Assembly: GCA_018673915.1 (NCBI GenBank)
Contig: JABHBK010000009.1
Location: forward strand, 1 to 50,946
Direction of reading: 5' to 3'
DNA from: Nitrospina sp.
Lineage (GTDB): Bacteria > Nitrospinota > Nitrospinia > Nitrospinales > VA-1
DNA: 50,946 nt
The notes beneath the pieces are model-generated. The model was not told the origin of the DNA, did not search any database, and worked only from the letters and a program-made list of their open reading frames with translations. This document shows, piece by piece, positions 1-8,150 of the stretch. Each line of letters opens with the position of its first letter. The stretch's first letter is position 1. The position numbers were made by a program, and so were the translations under genes.

Positions 1-80
1 ACCTTTATACCAAATAATGCTCCAAACCACAACCCGGCGAGCCGCTGGACCCTATTAACAATCACTAGGCGTGAGGCCAA

Positions 81-1259
81 CTAGTGCTCTATTTCTACCG
101 GCCGTGGCCCGGCAGCCTCTACAATCACCAGGGTGAAGTCATCGGTGAACTCGCCGCCGTTGAGGAAGTCATGTAAATTTTGCTTGAGGGCCTGGCCCAG
201 TTCATCGGCATTTTTGGATTTGCCCAGTTCCAGCGATTTTTGCCCCAGCCTATCAAGACCATACATGTCGGTACCTTTGCCGCGAGCCTCGGTGAGCCCA
301 TCTGTGTAGCAGATCAGTTTGCTGTTGGGGATCAATTGGATTTCTTTTTCTTCGATCTCGTTATTGCTATGAATCATAAGGGGAAATCCTTTTCCGGTTT
401 TAAGCTGCTGAATGGACCCCGTTTCATATTCAATGAGCAGGGGTGGATTGTGCCCGGCTGAGGCGTACTTCAATTGACCGCTGGGAAGATGGATGACTCC
501 ATAGAAAGCGGTGATGAAGTGCCCTGTATTCTGGTTTTTGCAGAGGATCTGATTAATGGTTTCTAACATCTCTTTTGGGGAACACAATTTGTCGAGCAAA
601 GAGCGGAGCAATACCCGCATCATAGCCATGATAACTGCGGCTGGGGTTCCGTGCCCGGAGACATCGGCTACCAGCACTCCGAGATGGTCATCATCGATCT
701 TAATAAAATCATAATAGTCGCCGCCGGCTTTGGAAGATGGCTGGTAGTCAGCAAAGAAGTTGAATCCGGAAATTTGCGGAAGTTCCTGGCAAAGCAGGCT
801 TTTCTGGATCTGGGCGATGGTATCCCGCTCTCGATCAATGATGGCGTATGCTTCCGTCAACTGGTTGTAGAGTTTTTTTGTACGCAGGACGGCTTGAACG
901 CGGACCATTAATTCTTCCGGCTCAAAAGGTTTGGTTAAATAGTCTTCGGCGCCTGCTTTAAGCCCTGTTTTTATGCTTTGCAAATCATTCTTACTGGTTA
1001 TGAAGATGATGGGGGTGAAGGTGTTTTTGCTCTGTTCCTTGATTATTTTACAGGCTTCGTAACCATCCATATTTGGCATTTCCACATCCATGAGAATGAG
1101 GTCGGGCTTTTCCTTTTTATTAACTTCAATAGCCTGAAGTCCGTCGCTGGCGGTGACGGTGTGGTAATCCTCATCCAGAACGGATTTGATGAGGAGGATA
1201 ATGACTTTAGAGTCATCCACAATAAGAATTTTTGGCCGATGTTCCGGCTGAGGTTTCAT
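81..1259 (-). CDS. Response regulator with PP2C/SpoIIE-type (RsbU-like) phosphatase output domain
   Basis: The 392-residue protein has an N-terminal receiver domain (about residues 9-125). It shows the acidic pair D15/D16, the phosphoacceptor D58 in the LMDVEMP motif, and the conserved Lys in TKPF. A short helical linker leads to a C-terminal PP2C-family Ser/Thr phosphatase domain (about 175-385), recognised by GGDYYDF, VADVSGHG, SAGHNPP and the late TDDFTLVIV metal-binding motif. Family knowledge: such proteins dephosphorylate anti-sigma-factor antagonists or related STAS proteins when the receiver is phosphorylated. No kinase, STAS or anti-sigma gene is adjacent, so the target is unknown. 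The ATG has GGAAG about 10 nt upstream. It lies downstream of the catalase gene on the same strand, but a hairpin separates them, so it is probably its own transcription unit. Confidence 0.93.
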   Translation of the reverse strand: MKPQPEHRPKILIVDDSKVIILLIKSVLDEDYHTVTASDGLQAIEVNKKEKPDLILMDVEMPNMDGYEACKIIKEQSKNTFTPIIFITSKNDLQSIKTGLKAGAEDYLTKPFEPEELMVRVQAVLRTKKLYNQLTEAYAIIDRERDTIAQIQKSLLCQELPQISGFNFFADYQPSSKAGGDYYDFIKIDDDHLGVLVADVSGHGTPAAVIMAMMRVLLRSLLDKLCSPKEMLETINQILCKNQNTGHFITAFYGVIHLPSGQLKYASAGHNPPLLIEYETGSIQQLKTGKGFPLMIHSNNEIEEKEIQLIPNSKLICYTDGLTEARGKGTDMYGLDRLGQKSLELGKSKNADELGQALKQNLHDFLNGGEFTDDFTLVIVEAAGPRPVEIEH

Positions 1260-1400
1260 GACGGGGCTTCCGATTTTTCAAAAGGTTTCAAGTAATGGAT
1301 AGCGGTCAATATATAGGCAGGCTGGAAAAAGTCAATCCCGTAAACTGCAACTCTTGAAAAATGATTGCAGTGGACTGATAAGTTCTAATTATAAATAGAA

Positions 1401-1425
1401 GGGGTTGCGGTCTGAACCGTAACCC
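1401..1425 (-). terminator. Hairpin terminator after the catalase operon
   Basis: An 11-bp near-perfect inverted repeat (GGGGTTGCGGT / ACCGTAACCCC, one G-T pair, 3-nt loop) lies 47 bp past the catalase stop. Read on the minus strand it is followed by a T-rich stretch (TTCTATTTAT). It fits an intrinsic terminator for the dps-dps-ank-katA unit and separates that unit from the response-regulator gene. Confidence 0.7.
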
Positions 1426-1471
1426 CTCTATTGTTGGCATCAAAGAAAATGAATAACTATAACTTTGGCGC

Positions 1472-2902
1472 CTAACCCAACTTTTTTTCTATCCTGCTGC
1501 CGTAATCATTGTCGCACTTTCTAAAATGCTCGATGTTTTTCAATGCCAAGTCCTTAGGGATGGATTGCATTGTCCCGGCAATCGTGCTCGTCAGTCGATC
1601 TTTTTGATCTTCTGACATAATGTTGTAAAGCGCTCCGGCCTGGGAATAATCGTCATTCCCTTCGTGCGAGTTGTAGTGATCCGCATCTCCTGAAATTTTG
1701 AGAGGCGGCTCTTTTACTGATGGGTCTTGATCGGGACCCCCAAAACTATTGGGTTGGTAATTATCCTGCTGCCCGGAATTCCCATCAAAACGAAGTGCCC
1801 CATCTCTCTGGTAATTGTTCACCTCATTTTTGGGGCGGTTGACCGGCAATGCCTGATAATTCGCGCCGATTCGATACCTCTGTGCATCGGGATAGGCAAA
1901 CATCCTGGCCTGAAGCATTTTATCCGGAGACGCGCAAATGCCCGGTGGAAGGTTTGAGGGCGAGAACGCCGCTTGTTCCACCTCGGCAAAATAGTTTTTC
2001 GGATTTCTATTGAGCTCCATTACTCCCACATCCATCAAAGGATATTCCTTATGAGGCCAGATTTTAGTCAGGTCAAAAGGATTGTAGGAGCGGGTTTCGG
2101 CATCTTCTTCAGGCATGATCTGGATTTTTACATTCCATTTGGGAAACTCTTTTCTTTCGATCGCTTCGAAAAGGTCTCTGCCTGCATAGTCAGGATCTTC
2201 TCCTGCAATTTTGGCTGCTTTCTCACCGGTCAGGCATTTGATTCCCTGGGCTGACTTGAAGTGAAACTTTACCCAGAACCTTTCTCCATCTTTATTCCAG
2301 AAACCAAAAGTATGGCTACCATAGCCATTCATAAAACGGTAACCATCGGGAATGCCCCGGTCACTGAAAAGAATGGTCATTTGGTGAAGAGCCTGAGGAG
2401 CATTTTGCCAGTAATCCCACATACGAAACGGATTTTTGTAGCCCGTTTGCGGGTCTCTCTTTTGCGAATGAACAAAGTCAGGAAACTTCATAGGATCTCT
2501 TTCAAAAAATACCGGGGTATTATTGCCCACTACATCCCAGATACCTTCATCGGTGTAAAATTTAACCGCAAAACCTCTGGGGTCCCGCTCCGCATCCGCC
2601 GAACCTTTTTCGCCTGCAACGGTGGAGAACCGCAAAAAAACATCGGTTTTCTTCCCCACCTCGCTGAACACGTTAGCCCGGGTGTATTTGGAAATATCCT
2701 CTGTCACCGTGAATGTTCCGTAAGCTCCGGATCCTTTGGCGTGGACAATTCTTTCGGGAATTTTTTCCCGATTGAAGTGAGCCAGTTTTTCGATTAGGGA
2801 AAAATCTTGAATCAATACCGGCCCTTTTTCTCCAGCGGTCAGGCTATGTTGATTGTCTGCAACGGGATGTCCTCCTGCGGTGGTCAATTGTTTATCTCTC
2901 AT
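1472..2902 (-). CDS. katA: Monofunctional haem catalase (small-subunit type)
   Basis: The 476-residue protein converts H2O2 to water and oxygen. The distal haem residues are visible: H54 in ERIVHAKG and N127 in VVGNNTP. The proximal haem-ligand Tyr sits in the [10 protein letters not shown] motif near residue 337. The length fits small-subunit catalases and there is no C-terminal flavodoxin-like extension as in KatE types. The start has a strong ribosome site (AAAGGAGG, 7 nt before the ATG). It is the last gene of a minus-strand cluster with two Dps genes and an ankyrin gene, divergent from oxyR, so induction by peroxide through OxyR is a reasonable inference. Confidence 0.97.
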   Translation of the reverse strand: MRDKQLTTAGGHPVADNQHSLTAGEKGPVLIQDFSLIEKLAHFNREKIPERIVHAKGSGAYGTFTVTEDISKYTRANVFSEVGKKTDVFLRFSTVAGEKGSADAERDPRGFAVKFYTDEGIWDVVGNNTPVFFERDPMKFPDFVHSQKRDPQTGYKNPFRMWDYWQNAPQALHQMTILFSDRGIPDGYRFMNGYGSHTFGFWNKDGERFWVKFHFKSAQGIKCLTGEKAAKIAGEDPDYAGRDLFEAIERKEFPKWNVKIQIMPEEDAETRSYNPFDLTKIWPHKEYPLMDVGVMELNRNPKNYFAEVEQAAFSPSNLPPGICASPDKMLQARMFAYPDAQRYRIGANYQALPVNRPKNEVNNYQRDGALRFDGNSGQQDNYQPNSFGGPDQDPSVKEPPLKISGDADHYNSHEGNDDYSQAGALYNIMSEDQKDRLTSTIAGTMQSIPKDLALKNIEHFRKCDNDYGSRIEKKLG

Positions 2903-2940
2903 GTTGTTGCCTCCTTTCTAAAATTTGGTTTCAAAAATCC

Positions 2941-3399
2941 TCATAAGACCTTTGCTGCGAGGATCACATTTGGGAATTTAGTGTTGTTTGCTTTTGTGGA
3001 TAATAAGGAAACGACGTTGGATCGTCCGAAGGCCTTGGCCCACTGTTCAGCGGTTATGCCATCGTGGTTTCTTTGATCTAGCTTTGCTCCCCAGTTAACG
3101 AGAAGAATTACCATTTCAACGTCTCCTTTAAAAGCCGCTCCCATCAATACTGTATTCCCGGAAAGATCCGAAGAATTGGGGTCGGCCCCACTTTTCAACA
3201 GCATCCGGGAAACTTCATGGTTGCCGTTGTAAACTGCAAGCATTAAAGGCGAATAGCCTTTGTGATTTTTTTTGTTGATATCGACTCCGTGACCTGAGTC
3301 GAGAAAGTTTTTAAGCTTTTGGATATGCCCGCTTCTTGCCAGTGAAAAAATAGTTTCTGAACTATCAAAAGTGTTTTTGTAATCTTTCCAATTGCTCAT
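2941..3399 (-). CDS. Ankyrin-repeat protein next to catalase
   Basis: The 152-residue protein carries about three to four ankyrin repeats (for example GYSPLMLAVYNGNHEVSRMLL and GNTVLMGAAFKGDVEMVILL). There is no signal peptide or membrane segment, so it is probably cytoplasmic. It sits 38 bp upstream of the catalase gene and 23 bp downstream of a Dps gene on the same strand. Small ankyrin genes beside catalase genes are known elsewhere (ankB with katB in Pseudomonas), where the ankyrin protein supports full catalase activity. A similar chaperone or scaffold role here is inference. A GGAG site lies 5 nt before the ATG. Confidence 0.88.
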   Translation of the reverse strand: MSNWKDYKNTFDSSETIFSLARSGHIQKLKNFLDSGHGVDINKKNHKGYSPLMLAVYNGNHEVSRMLLKSGADPNSSDLSGNTVLMGAAFKGDVEMVILLVNWGAKLDQRNHDGITAEQWAKAFGRSNVVSLLSTKANNTKFPNVILAAKVL

Positions 3400-3422
3400 G
3401 ATGGCTCCTAAAAATAAATTAT

Positions 3423-3896
3423 TTATTTATTGATCAGATAATCCCTGAAAATCGAAGCAGACTTTTCGTGAGCTTGGATTCTTTGGACCATAAGATCTTT
3501 CGTGATTTCATCTTCTGCATTTATAGCTTCATAGAATACCGAGCGAACTGTTTTAATAATGGTTTCCTGGTCAGCCAAAAGGTCTTGGATCATTTCCTGT
3601 ACCTTAGGGGGATTTGATGTTTCCTTGAGGGCGTCAGGATTGTTAAATTGAATATGCGAAACAGGCGCGGCAATCCCAAAAGCTCTAATCCGCTCTGCAA
3701 TCAAATCAAACGCTGATGCGAGTTCGACATACTGATTTTCAAACATCTCATTGAAGGTGTGAAAAGTCGGCATGGATGCATTCCAATGATAATTTTTAGT
3801 CTTCAAATAGATGTTTTCAGTATCTGCAAGTAGCCGGGCTAAGCTGTCCAGGATGGCCTTGTGATCTCTCTTATTCATTTTGAATCTGTTGTTCAT
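3423..3896 (-). CDS. Dps-family ferritin-like protein, paralogue 2 (altered ferroxidase site)
   Basis: The 157-residue four-helix Dps/ferritin-like protein is expected to form 12-mers that store iron and protect DNA from peroxide. The family core is visible: YHWN (H37), FENQY (E53) and the D64/E68 pair in DLIAERI. At the position of the second ferroxidase histidine (12 residues after H37; H63 in E. coli Dps) it has N49, whereas its neighbour at 3939-4427 keeps His. Iron oxidation may therefore be weakened or changed. It lies 42 bp after the first dps gene in the same operon. M1 is preferred over M7 because an A/G-rich stretch (GAGGGGATAGGG) precedes M1. Confidence 0.93.
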   Translation of the reverse strand: MNNRFKMNKRDHKAILDSLARLLADTENIYLKTKNYHWNASMPTFHTFNEMFENQYVELASAFDLIAERIRAFGIAAPVSHIQFNNPDALKETSNPPKVQEMIQDLLADQETIIKTVRSVFYEAINAEDEITKDLMVQRIQAHEKSASIFRDYLINK

Positions 3897-3938
3897 TTTC
3901 CCTATCCCCTCGATACAGGTTGATCTCCATATTGGTTT

Positions 3939-4427
3939 TTAATTTTCCAGAAAACTTCGCAGCATCCAAGCTGTCTTGTCATGCTCCTGAATTCTCTGGA
4001 TCATGAGATCAGCAGTGCCTTCATCGCCATACTCCTGTGCAATGGCAACCACTGTGTTTGCTGTCTGAGAAATGGTTTCGTGCCCTTCCAGTAATTCTTT
4101 GACCATTTCCAGAGCTTTCGTCTTTCCAGAGGCTTCTTTGATAGAGCTGAGGGTTTGAAATTCCGCAAAAGAACCCGGTGCGGGATGGCCAATCGCTCGG
4201 ATTCGTTCTGCAATTTCATCAGCGGCTTCCGCCAACTGCGAATATTGTTCTTCAAAAACAGAATGAAGCGGTTGAAACATGGGTCCCGTCACGTTCCAGT
4301 GAAAATTATGCGTTTTTAAGTACAAGGTATTAGTTTCAGCCAGAACCCGGGATAGTCCATCGGCTACTCTATTTTGATTCGCTACTTTGTTGCGGTCATT
4401 TACTGGCATTTGAGTTGTTGTATTCAT
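3939..4427 (-). CDS. dps: Dps-family DNA-protection ferritin, paralogue 1
   Basis: The 162-residue Dps protein has a complete ferroxidase set: H43 (FHWN), H55 (PLHSVFEE), E59, D70 and E74 (DEIAERI). It oxidises Fe(II) with H2O2 and stores iron in a 12-subunit shell. The frame is open 51 codons further upstream, but the ATG at 4427 is chosen: it is preceded by GGGAG at a good distance, and the longer version would run through the oxyR promoter region. It is the first gene of the dps-dps-ank-katA cluster and diverges from oxyR with about 100 bp between them, where an OxyR-type operator lies. Confidence 0.93.
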   Translation of the reverse strand: MNTTTQMPVNDRNKVANQNRVADGLSRVLAETNTLYLKTHNFHWNVTGPMFQPLHSVFEEQYSQLAEAADEIAERIRAIGHPAPGSFAEFQTLSSIKEASGKTKALEMVKELLEGHETISQTANTVVAIAQEYGDEGTADLMIQRIQEHDKTAWMLRSFLEN

Positions 4428-4492
4428 TTTTAATCTCCCGTTGAAAAATGATTTGTATTTAGTTTCGATAAGTTGATTATTGGAGTTTCCTC

Positions 4493-4522
4493 TTGATTTG
4501 TCTAATCGATAGTTATTATAAT
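4493..4522 (+). promoter_or_regulatory. oxyR promoter, with the start codon at +1
   Basis: TTGATT (4493-4498) is followed after 18 bp by a perfect TATAAT (4517-4522). The expected start of transcription, about 7 nt after the -10 box, is the first base of the oxyR ATG (4530) or the base before it. No Shine-Dalgarno sequence lies upstream, which agrees with a leaderless mRNA. Confidence 0.6.
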
Positions 4523-4523
4523 A

Positions 4524-4542
4524 ATATAGATGAAATCTATAT
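4524..4542. promoter_or_regulatory. OxyR-type operator overlapping the oxyR start codon
   Basis: The site reads ATATAG-N7-CTATAT, a perfect 6-bp inverted repeat. The inner part matches the published OxyR half-site ATAGnTnnnAnCTAT at all ten fixed positions. The 7-nt spacer contains the ATG of oxyR. A second, properly phased half-site is not seen; an off-phase ATAG lies at 4509-4512. Binding here could repress oxyR and activate the divergent dps promoter. Confidence 0.6.
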
Positions 4543-5489
4543 CTTTGACTCAGCTCACTTATGTTTTGGCGGTTGCCCAATCAAGAAATTTTGTTAAGGC
4601 GGCTCGATCTTGTTTCATTTCGCAGCCAACGCTTAGTATGCAGATCCATAAGCTGGAAGAGGAGTTAGGAGTCACTCTATTTGACCGATCCCGGAAGCCT
4701 GTGGAGCCTACAGCGATAGGAAAAAAAATTATCGAGCAAGCCCAGACGGTGCTTCAAGAAGCTTGTAGGATTGAGGAAATAATTAAGTTAGAAAAAGGAG
4801 AAATAAGCGGAGATTTTAAATTGGGCATCATTCCAACCTTGGCGCCGTATTTGTTGCCACTTTTTTTGGAAAGCTTTACTAAAAGTTATCCCAGGGTGAA
4901 TTTGATTGTTGAAGAATTGCAAACACAGCAGATAATCAGATTATTAAGGCTGGATAAGATCGATGCGGGAGTTTTGGTGACACCTCTAAATTCGAACGGG
5001 ATTGTTGAGCGACCATTATTTAATGATCCTTTTGTTGTGTATCTTGCTCCAAATCATCCGCTCCACCGACTTAAAAAGGTTTCTGGAAGTGATTTGATCC
5101 TGGACGATATCTGGTTGTTGAATGAGGGGCATTGTTTTAGGGATCAAGCCATTGAGATTTGTAAGAGAGTAAAGGGTTTGCCGAAAAAAAACCTGGAGTT
5201 TGAAAGCGGGAACTTGGAAACGCTGAAGCGTTTGGTGGATAAGAACTTTGGTTACACTTTGGTTCCCTCTTTGGCAATCTTGGAAATGTCCAAAACTGAT
5301 TTGAAGAAAAAGGTTAGATTTTTTAAGTCCCCTGCGCCTACCAGAGAAGTGAGTATTGTCTATAGCCGATCCTACCTCAAAAAAAGCATTATTGAAGCTC
5401 TACATAAAAAAATCGTTTCTTCTCTCCCCAAAGAATATAGACAGCCTCTTTCAGAAACCCGAGTGGTAAAACTTCCATCATTTAGATAG
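4530..5489 (+). CDS. oxyR: OxyR, LysR-family peroxide sensor
   Basis: The 319-residue LysR-type regulator has an N-terminal winged HTH (residues 1-60, with SQPTLSMQIHKLEEELG) and a C-terminal substrate-binding-like sensor domain. The OxyR signature is clear: C202 and C211 in GHCFRDQAIEIC, nine residues apart like C199/C208 of E. coli OxyR, which form the H2O2-induced disulfide. It is divergent from dps-dps-ank-katA, a classical peroxide regulon. The start matches the usual first residues of OxyR proteins. It appears to be leaderless, and its start codon lies inside an OxyR-type operator, suggesting autoregulation. Confidence 0.94.
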   Translation: MKSISLTQLTYVLAVAQSRNFVKAARSCFISQPTLSMQIHKLEEELGVTLFDRSRKPVEPTAIGKKIIEQAQTVLQEACRIEEIIKLEKGEISGDFKLGIIPTLAPYLLPLFLESFTKSYPRVNLIVEELQTQQIIRLLRLDKIDAGVLVTPLNSNGIVERPLFNDPFVVYLAPNHPLHRLKKVSGSDLILDDIWLLNEGHCFRDQAIEICKRVKGLPKKNLEFESGNLETLKRLVDKNFGYTLVPSLAILEMSKTDLKKKVRFFKSPAPTREVSIVYSRSYLKKSIIEALHKKIVSSLPKEYRQPLSETRVVKLPSFR

Positions 5490-5551
5490 AAAGAGAACTC
5501 TCTCCTGGCTTTGCTCTGCGAAGAACTTGGTAAAGTCGAACTCAAAAAATT

Positions 5552-7738
5552 TTACAGATCTTCGTGTGTGTGTATTTCGTAGCCGTTGCCATTGGTGATG
5601 ACCTGTATGGCACCGTGCCGATCGGTGCGGCGGATATCGACTCCTGTATTCCGGTAACGCTCCAGGGTTTCCGGGTGGGGATGGCGCATGCGATTGAGGT
5701 GGCCGCTGGAAAATATCACTGTGCTGGGGTGGACCGCATTGATAAAAACCTGGGAATTGGAAAATCGGCTACCGTGGTGCGGTCCCTTTAAAATATCTGC
5801 TTGTAGTGGGCTAGCGGATAAAACTTTTTCTATTTTGTCGCTGATGTCTCCGGTGAACAGCATGCTGAAATCCTTAAACTCAAGACGCAGGACCAGTGAA
5901 AGGTCATTATCAATTCTTCGGCTTGAAGTAGAGGGTTGATCAGGGCCGGGATGTAAAGGGATGAGTCGCACTTCCCCAATGGTGATAGGTTCGTTCAGTT
6001 TTAACGGTATGAACTCCGACCCTTTTTCACGCGACTTTTTCTGCAAGCTCTTAAGTCGTTTGCCAACGGAATTTTCGCCTAAGGTTAGAAAGTTTCTCAC
6101 TGGAAAAAGGTCGAGCAGAGAATACAGTCCGCGAATGTGGTCGTTGTCGGAATGGGTGGCGACCATATAATCAATTTCCCTTATACCTCGGCTCCACAAA
6201 TAAGGTGCGACCACTCGCTTGCCGACATCGAGTCGGTTTTTATAAAACCCTCCGCCATCCATCACCAGGGTTTTTCCATTAGGAAATTCAATGAGAATGG
6301 ATTCCCCTTGACCAACATCCAAAGCAGTGATGGTCAGTGAATCACCGGGAAGCTGAAGGACACGCGGCCAGGTAAACAGGACCAATACGGATAGGGCCGA
6401 AACGACAAAACATTTCTTCAATAGCCCGCCAATCTCTTTATTTTGCGCTCGAGATTGAAGGATTAGCAGCCCAGTAAAGAGGGACAAAAAATAAAAAATC
6501 AACAAAAAGGAAGGGGGTACTGGAACGTACATGGAGGAGAAAGAATGGTTTCCAAGAAATTCGGGGAGCCATAAAAATATCTGGGTAATTCCCATTACAG
6601 GCCATACCGGCAAGGTGGCCAGGGAGATGGAGAGGGTTCCCACAAGAATCATTAGAAGTACAGTGGGAATCAGGACAGATGCCAGAGGCACCATGAGTAT
6701 ATTTAAAAAAACACCGATTAGGCTGATCCGATTGAACTGGTAAACCAGAACAGGAAGAGTGACAGCCGTAACGATAACGGATACCAGCGCTCCCCCTATT
6801 AAAATTTTCTCAAGGCGGATTTTTAAATATTGCCAAATAGATTCCTGAGTGTCCGATGATGAAGAATAACCGCGCATTAATTTTTGTGACCATGAGGGTT
6901 CTCCCATCCTGGCTATCGGGTCATCATTGATCTGTGATAACCCGGTAAAGATCAGCAGGATTCCCCCGACCGCTAAAAAAGAGAGTTGAAAGCCTGCGTC
7001 CAATATTGATTCAGGTTTCCACAACAGGATGAAGAAACCAGCGGTCAGGAAGACGTTAAAAAGACTGCTTTGCCTATCCACTAAAACAGCTATCAGCAAG
7101 GCACTCACCATGATACCCGCCCTGAGGGAAGATACCTTTGGGCCGACTACCACCATATAAAAAAGAACAGGGATCAGGCAGAGAATGGCCGTGGTTTTTC
7201 TGGCATGTCCGGCCCGAGCACTGTCGGGTTTCAATCGAAAAAGTGCATAAAATACTATAGGCCAGAGCATGAAATAGGATGCCGCCGCGACAAATCCGAT
7301 ATGCAGTCCAGATACTGCCATCAGATGAGCCAGTCCGGTAGCAATATAGTTTTCCCGGACCTCCATCGGCAGGGAATCTTTCATACCCAATACCATAGCC
7401 TTGAGCAAATCACCTTCTTCGCCAGGAAACAGTTTTTCCAGGCTTATCACGAGTCGACCCCTTAATGCATTGAGACTGGCGTGCCAAAATGGCAGCTCGA
7501 ACCGGTCTAACCGTTCCATTGTCTCGGGCCGGGAGATGTTACCGGTGACATCAATTCCTTTAGACTTTAAATAAAGGTGGTAATCGAATCGGCCGGGATT
7601 CTTAAAGTTGCGCGGAATTTTCAGGCGTATTTTGTTGAATCGAACTCGGTCTCCTGCTGCAAAAGGAGTATGGGGTTTGTATAGACTCACTCGCACCGTC
7701 CCGGTTATAGGGCGCGTGTCTAATGATTCCAGTACCAA
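5552..7738 (-). CDS. comEC: ComEC/Rec2-type DNA-uptake channel, main part (gene broken by frameshift)
   Basis: This 728-residue part holds most of ComEC, the inner-membrane channel that passes single-stranded DNA during natural transformation. It contains the end of the DUF4131-type soluble domain (NPGRFDYHLYLKSKGI), the Competence membrane domain (about residues 95-430, many hydrophobic helices, with LMAVSGLHIGF) and a C-terminal metallo-beta-lactamase-like domain (DVGQGESILIEFPNG, THSDNDH, GDISD, HHGSRFSN). The apparent TTG start at 7738 is not a true start: the frame stays open upstream. The true N-terminus is encoded at 7746-8150 in another frame. Either the gene is a recent pseudogene or the base at this point is wrong. 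Confidence 0.9.
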   Translation of the reverse strand: MVLESLDTRPITGTVRVSLYKPHTPFAAGDRVRFNKIRLKIPRNFKNPGRFDYHLYLKSKGIDVTGNISRPETMERLDRFELPFWHASLNALRGRLVISLEKLFPGEEGDLLKAMVLGMKDSLPMEVRENYIATGLAHLMAVSGLHIGFVAAASYFMLWPIVFYALFRLKPDSARAGHARKTTAILCLIPVLFYMVVVGPKVSSLRAGIMVSALLIAVLVDRQSSLFNVFLTAGFFILLWKPESILDAGFQLSFLAVGGILLIFTGLSQINDDPIARMGEPSWSQKLMRGYSSSSDTQESIWQYLKIRLEKILIGGALVSVIVTAVTLPVLVYQFNRISLIGVFLNILMVPLASVLIPTVLLMILVGTLSISLATLPVWPVMGITQIFLWLPEFLGNHSFSSMYVPVPPSFLLIFYFLSLFTGLLILQSRAQNKEIGGLLKKCFVVSALSVLVLFTWPRVLQLPGDSLTITALDVGQGESILIEFPNGKTLVMDGGGFYKNRLDVGKRVVAPYLWSRGIREIDYMVATHSDNDHIRGLYSLLDLFPVRNFLTLGENSVGKRLKSLQKKSREKGSEFIPLKLNEPITIGEVRLIPLHPGPDQPSTSSRRIDNDLSLVLRLEFKDFSMLFTGDISDKIEKVLSASPLQADILKGPHHGSRFSNSQVFINAVHPSTVIFSSGHLNRMRHPHPETLERYRNTGVDIRRTDRHGAIQVITNGNGYEIHTHEDL

Positions 7739-7745
7739 TAGATAA

Positions 7746-8150
7746 TTACGTACGATCTTTAAGAATGCGCGGGGAAGAAAATATTTTGCCCGTTACGGAC
7801 GTGGTTTGTCCTTCCTGAATGTGATTCAAGATATGGTTTGGGGATCGGGTTAAATCGGGTAAGGCAGGAGCCAGGAATCCAAAACCAGCCAGGAAAAGGA
7901 CAATGATAAATTCCCGGGTTTTAGAGCGAGTGAAATATAGGGCGATGAGAAGTAAAGCCAGCGGCAAAAAGTAGGGAACAATGAAGAAGCGGGTGGCGGG
8001 GAAAAAACCGCAAATCCCACTCATATAAGCGAGTAAAAATGGCAAAAGAGGAGGGAGTCGGTGGGCTGCAAAGGACTGGGATATTAGCCCATCAGCTTCA
8101 TGCCCCGTAGAAGGGGAGGCGATGATACTGGCCCCAGGCATGGTGGTCAT
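7746..8150 (-). CDS. comEC: ComEC N-terminal fragment, in a different frame from the rest
   Basis: The 134-residue fragment has two to three hydrophobic segments (about residues 33-105) and ends VTGKIFSSPRILKDRT, which is how the DUF4131 domain of ComEC begins. The stop falls just before the frame that continues (Y)LLVLESLDTRPITGTV at 7738. Removing one base, or adding two, near 7741-7752 would join both parts into a normal-length ComEC of about 860 residues. No homopolymer or slippery heptamer is visible at the junction. The ATG overlaps the rnr stop (ATGA, 8147-8150), so translation is probably coupled to rnr. Confidence 0.8.
   Translation of the reverse strand: MTTMPGASIIASPSTGHEADGLISQSFAAHRLPPLLPFLLAYMSGICGFFPATRFFIVPYFLPLALLLIALYFTRSKTREFIIVLFLAGFGFLAPALPDLTRSPNHILNHIQEGQTTSVTGKIFSSPRILKDRT

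Noticed and set aside
2261..2797. 178-codon plus-strand frame opposite the catalase gene
   Set aside because: The catalase frame is certain and this frame has no domain or ribosome site.
4428..4580. N-terminal extension of the first dps gene to 4580
   Set aside because: It would run through the oxyR promoter and operator; the ATG at 4427 has its own ribosome site and gives normal Dps length.
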